Positions 60,605 to 64,000 of a stretch of DNA of 64,000 nt are shown in pieces; within the stretch, counting starts at the first letter, position 1; each line of letters opens with the position of its first letter. The notes below the pieces were generated by a model. That model saw only the letters and a list, made by a program, of their open reading frames with translations. It was not told the DNA's origin and searched no databases. This stretch comes from Marinobacter sp. es.048 (lineage in GTDB: Bacteria; Pseudomonadota; Gammaproteobacteria; Pseudomonadales; Oleiphilaceae). The DNA is taken from the NCBI RefSeq assembly GCF_900188435.1, contig NZ_FYFA01000002.1:248001-312000 (forward strand). The letters are read 5' to 3'. The position numbers were made by a program, and so were the translations under genes.

Positions 60605-62752
60605 ATGCATCAATCGACAAAAACGGCAATGGTGTGTAACGGCCGCACCCTCGCAACTTGCCTCGGCATCAGTATCGCTTCCGCTCTGCTATCAGCCACC
60701 GCGCTCGCCCAGACTGACACACCTGATTTCATACCCGGATTACTTGCCCTCGAAGGCGAGCAAAGCGAAATCCCCGAAGTACTGACCACAACACGATTAC
60801 GCCAGTCCAAACTCCGGGTGCCCGGGACAACCACAATCATCACCGGCGACATGATCCGGGACCTCGGCATCATGACACTGGTAGAAGCGCTCAGGCTGAT
60901 TCCCGGCATGGTGGTTGGGCACTGGGGAAGCACTAACCCGGTAGCGACCTATCACGGTACTTCACAATACGAACAGCGCCGACTTCAGGTTCAGATAGAC
61001 GGGCGAACCGCCTACCGGATCAGCCTGGCCGATGTGGACTGGCTCGGCATGCCCGTGGCATTGGAAAACATCGAACGCATTGAGGTGAGCCGGGGGCCGA
61101 ATTCCGCGGCCTATGGCATCAACGCGTTTCTTGGAAGCATCAATATCATCACCCGCTCACCCCAGGACACGGCAGGCGTAGAAGCCTACACCTCGGTTGG
61201 GTCCCGTGGGCACCTTCGAACGTTTACCTCGGTGGGCGATACGGATGCCGACAAGAGTTGGCGGTTGTCCTACGAAAAGCGCAAGTCCAACGGCTTTGAT
61301 AATCAGATCGATGGCGGCCAGGAAATCCCCTTTCATGATGGCCACGACATCAACAACTTCAATTTCGACAGCGTATTCCGGATTGATCACCAACATTCTA
61401 TTGATGTCCGGGCAGGCGTTCTGAACGGACTGAATGAAGAAGATCTCGAGAAGTCCGGCAAGCTGGGAGCCACCACGAACCCGGACATCATCATGGATGA
61501 CTACTACCTCCATGTCCGGTTCGACGGAGCGCTTTCACCTGATCATTTCTATCATATTCAGGCAAGCTACCAGAATCAGCGGCAGCGGCAACGGTGGTCC
61601 GTTGCAGCACCGGCCTCCGAGATCAACGCCATTCTGCCGTCAGAGTTCCCGCCCTTCCCTGAAGACCAGGGCCCATTCATCGCTGACCTGAATGAAGACC
61701 TCGAGGAAACACGGCAGGAAATCGAACTTCAGGACACCATCATTTTCAGTGATGAATTCAAGCTGGTCTCCGGCGTGGGCTATCGAAAAGACTCATTCAA
61801 TTCCGAAACCTACTTTAATGGCAAAGGGAGTAATTACCAATCCCGGGTATTCGCCAACGCCGAGTACTCGCCGTTACGGTGGCTGACCTTCAACGCTGGT
61901 GGCAACTGGGAGCAGACTACCACCACCGATGAAGACTATTTCTCGCCCAGGGCCGCTGCAAACTTCATCTTGAACAACAACAACGCCCTGCGTTTCGTTT
62001 TCTCCCGAGCGGTTAGAACACCGGATGCTTTCGAACAGAATCCGGACTGGTCCTACACCCCAAGAAATGTGCAGGCACCGTTTGAAGCGCTGGAAGGTCA
62101 GAGAATTGAAGTTGCGGACATTCTGGACCCGACAACCTCCACCTACGGCCAGAAACTCCAAGAGGAATGGATCACCTCAAGAGAAATCAGCTACTTCGGT
62201 CAGTTCCGTCTCGAAAGTGCCCTGCTCTCGGTGGAAGTGCGCTACTTTAATGACGATTTCGATGACATGATCAGCGGCGTCATCAACGAAGAGGAATGGT
62301 ATATCGCCAACAACGTCGATCTGGAGCAGGAAGGCGTTGAGCTGGAGACCTCACTGGAGTTTTCCGGCACCAAACTTCGGGCCACCTACGCCTATCTCGA
62401 GCAGGAAGGCCGATACACCGGCGACCCGGCTGCGCTGCCCCTGGACAAACAGGAAAGGGCTGTCGATCTGCTGGCCCGCCTCTCAGCCCGAGATTCCGGT
62501 AGCTTTGCCTGGATACAGGATCTGCCGAAGGGCTTCATGACGTCAGCGGCGATGTACTGGACCAATGAAGTACGGGATACTCGATTCGAGCGGGCAGATT
62601 TTCGTTTAGCCCGCCGGGTGGACAAAACCAATTACAGTTATATGCTGGCACTGACGATCCAACATTACATGAACCCGAAACACTGGATCAGCCCGGACAA
62701 CCGGATTGAGGATCATAACCAGTTTTTTGTTGAGGCTGGTATTCGTTTCTGA
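60605..62752 (+). CDS. TonB-dependent outer-membrane receptor
   Basis: 715 aa. Signal peptide (residues 1-36, ending ALA). A plug domain follows: EVLTTTRLRQSKLRVPGTTTIITGDMIRDLG, MTLVEALRLIPGMVVG, QVQIDGRTAYRISLADVDWLGMPVALENIERIEVSRGPNSAAYGINAFLGSINIITR, then a 22-strand barrel ending FFVEAGIRF with a C-terminal Phe. EVLTTTRLRQ acts as TonB-box neighbourhood. It heads a set with a binding protein and a sensor, so it may take up or sense an iron chelate, polymer breakdown product or vitamin. The substrate is not visible. Confidence 0.92.
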   Translation: MHQSTKTAMVCNGRTLATCLGISIASALLSATALAQTDTPDFIPGLLALEGEQSEIPEVLTTTRLRQSKLRVPGTTTIITGDMIRDLGIMTLVEALRLIPGMVVGHWGSTNPVATYHGTSQYEQRRLQVQIDGRTAYRISLADVDWLGMPVALENIERIEVSRGPNSAAYGINAFLGSINIITRSPQDTAGVEAYTSVGSRGHLRTFTSVGDTDADKSWRLSYEKRKSNGFDNQIDGGQEIPFHDGHDINNFNFDSVFRIDHQHSIDVRAGVLNGLNEEDLEKSGKLGATTNPDIIMDDYYLHVRFDGALSPDHFYHIQASYQNQRQRQRWSVAAPASEINAILPSEFPPFPEDQGPFIADLNEDLEETRQEIELQDTIIFSDEFKLVSGVGYRKDSFNSETYFNGKGSNYQSRVFANAEYSPLRWLTFNAGGNWEQTTTTDEDYFSPRAAANFILNNNNALRFVFSRAVRTPDAFEQNPDWSYTPRNVQAPFEALEGQRIEVADILDPTTSTYGQKLQEEWITSREISYFGQFRLESALLSVEVRYFNDDFDDMISGVINEEEWYIANNVDLEQEGVELETSLEFSGTKLRATYAYLEQEGRYTGDPAALPLDKQERAVDLLARLSARDSGSFAWIQDLPKGFMTSAAMYWTNEVRDTRFERADFRLARRVDKTNYSYMLALTIQHYMNPKHWISPDNRIEDHNQFFVEAGIRF

Positions 62753-62784
62753 ATTCAACAAGGAAAGCGCGAGCCCTGGACGGT

Positions 62785-63762
62785 ATGGAACGAAGGTCAG
62801 GCACGATACACCGAAAGCGGTCCGGTTGCGGAATCCCGGGTCTTTTACCCAAGGCCCTCTGTATTCTGGTTCTTACGGTATTGTCCGCGTTCACCAACGC
62901 CCAGGAATCACCGGCGAGAACAGTCTACTTCGCAGGTTCAGGCAGCGCGCCTCTTGATCAACACCTGATGCAGCTCCTGAACGGAGAACTTGAGCCAGCA
63001 ATTTCGGTGGTCGAGGTTTCCGACGACCAGCTGGCCACTCTTGATACCGGCCCGATTATAACTGTTGGACCCGCCGCCTTCTCCCGCGCGCGCCAGGCAA
63101 ACCGTTCCGCCCACATTCTGGCGATGCTGGTTGATAAATCATTTATTTCGGGCTTTGCCGAACGCTCCCCAGGCCAGATCACCGGCGTTTTTTACGACGT
63201 CCCCCTTATCCGCCAGGCGCTAACGGGAAAAGCCATCCTGCCACAGGCTACCAAGATAGCTCTGCTGGCAACCGCAGACTCGGTAGAACTCTACGAAACC
63301 CTGATTGATGAGCTGCCAACCTATGGCATGTCGGCAAGAATATTTCTTGTCGACAACAACGACAAACTGATTCCGACTCTGGTCAGGGCACTTGGTTACG
63401 GCGATTTTCTGCTAGCCGCCCCAGACAGTTCCATCTATAACCCCAGAACCATCAAACATATTCTGTTAACCGCCTATCGCCGTAACCAGATCGTCATTGG
63501 ACCGACCCAGGCTTATGTGAAAGCGGGATCATTGGCATCCAGTTATGCGCCATTCCCCAAGATGATCGAGATAGCAGATGATTTTCTGGCCACTTTTTTC
63601 GAAACAGGAGAGTTTCCGGCACCGTCCTACCCGGAAGACTTCCGGGTCGAAGTGAACGCCCAGGTTGCACGCTCCCTGAACATCCCCCTTCCCAGCCGTG
63701 AGGATATTGCCACACGGGTGGATCGACAACTGACTATCAACGGGGAGGCGTCTGATGAGTAA
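62785..63762 (+). CDS. Periplasmic ABC-type binding protein (PF04392-like)
   Basis: 325 aa with a basic N-terminus and hydrophobic segment to about residue 40 (ALCILVLTVLSAFTNA-QE), a signal peptide. The mature protein matches ABC_sub_bind proteins: DTGPIITVGPAAFSRARQ, PQATKIALLATADSVELYETL and LLAAPDSSIYNPRTIKHILLTAYRRNQIVIGPTQAYVKAGSLASSYAPF. No ABC permease or ATPase is nearby, so it may feed ligand information to the sensor encoded next. It ends 8 bases inside the next gene. Confidence 0.82.
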   Translation: MERRSGTIHRKRSGCGIPGLLPKALCILVLTVLSAFTNAQESPARTVYFAGSGSAPLDQHLMQLLNGELEPAISVVEVSDDQLATLDTGPIITVGPAAFSRARQANRSAHILAMLVDKSFISGFAERSPGQITGVFYDVPLIRQALTGKAILPQATKIALLATADSVELYETLIDELPTYGMSARIFLVDNNDKLIPTLVRALGYGDFLLAAPDSSIYNPRTIKHILLTAYRRNQIVIGPTQAYVKAGSLASSYAPFPKMIEIADDFLATFFETGEFPAPSYPEDFRVEVNAQVARSLNIPLPSREDIATRVDRQLTINGEASDE

Positions 63763-64000
63763 CACACATCGACAACAGCGCCCCCTGTCCCGCAAACTGT
63801 TGCTCCTTGGAGCGCTACCGGCCGTTGTAATGTTCATCGTGCTGATGGTGTTCTTCACATCTGCACGCCTGGAAGATGCCCGCAGGGATCTGTCCGATAG
63901 CAGCCAGATGCTTGCTGACAGCCTGGCTCCCGCCCTCGAATACGCTGTTGTTTCTGGCAACACCCTGGCCCTGGATCAGATTCTTTCCCAATCATTGCGC
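63755..64000 (+). CDS. Membrane sensor protein, N-terminal part (continues past window)
   Basis: At least 82 residues. SRKLLLLGALPAVVMFIVLMVFF is a membrane helix, followed by a periplasmic helical start (RLEDARRDLSDSSQMLADSLAPALEYAVVSGN), as in CHASE8-like or HAMP-linked sensors. The output domain (kinase, GGDEF or other) lies outside the window. ATG 63755 overlaps the binding-protein gene by 8 bases, indicating coupling and a receptor-binding protein-sensor cascade. Confidence 0.75.
   Translation, partial: MSNTHRQQRPLSRKLLLLGALPAVVMFIVLMVFFTSARLEDARRDLSDSSQMLADSLAPALEYAVVSGNTLALDQILSQSLR

Overview
The window reads as a Gammaproteobacterial chromosome, most like Marinobacter or a close marine relative. 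The basis is gene content: soxAKB, an mqo/large-NADP-Icd pair, a bkd operon, DabAB, YebG, YdcH/DUF1127 small proteins and TonB-receptor/sensor modules. No rRNA, tRNA or CRISPR array was recognised. The species call is inference.

Region 1 (1-6100): the 3' part of a sulfur-oxidation (sox) locus. It runs soxA (partial), soxK, soxB, then a DsrE-like protein, a GlcG/HbpS-like protein, a DsbG-like thiol oxidoreductase and a SoxH-like metallo-beta-lactamase-fold protein whose first metal motif is degenerate. A small c-type cytochrome lies convergent to them. Region 2 (6300-22400): an accessory, mobile-element-rich stretch. It holds a putative zinc-protease-like protein, a type I restriction locus (hsdR, hsdS) whose hsdM is cut off by an IS21-family element with unusual nested end repeats, a 5'-truncated Mu/TnsB-type transposase, a complete-looking IS3-family element, three widely spaced direct repeats that look like a transposon end, a cargo-like cluster (two small membrane proteins, alpha/beta hydrolase, NmrA-like reductase, AraC regulator), and a multiply broken tyrosine recombinase.

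Region 3 (22400-35550): a mirrored catabolic island. A LysR gene is divergent from gabD-gabT (GABA to succinate). These converge on an eight-gene operon (TorT-like binding protein, ribose-type ABC ATPase and permease, PxpA, biotinyl carrier, biotin carboxylase, PxpB, PxpC) divergent from a second LysR gene. My reading is a biotin-dependent lactam-opening system that could import a lactam such as 2-pyrrolidinone, open it to GABA and feed the TCA cycle. This is inference and the best candidate here for an undescribed system.

Region 4 (35700-46000): an ACT-domain protein, a PAS protein, NADP-isocitrate dehydrogenase with an internal duplication, malate:quinone oxidoreductase, then the branched-chain 2-oxoacid dehydrogenase operon (E1 alpha, E1 beta, E2 with two lipoyl domains) behind a palindrome resembling a LiuR site. 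A Hanks-type protein kinase gene follows 9 bases after E2. Region 5 (46000-64000): a chemoreceptor with a sigma-28-like promoter, a chemoreceptor remnant, small proteins (YdcH, DUF1127), FabH with a strong terminator, yebG with a perfect LexA box, the DabBA inorganic-carbon transporter with a divergent LysR, a Baeyer-Villiger-type monooxygenase, a GntR regulator/bile-acid-symporter-family transporter pair, a degenerate J-like membrane protein, and a TonB receptor/periplasmic binding protein/sensor set running off the right edge.
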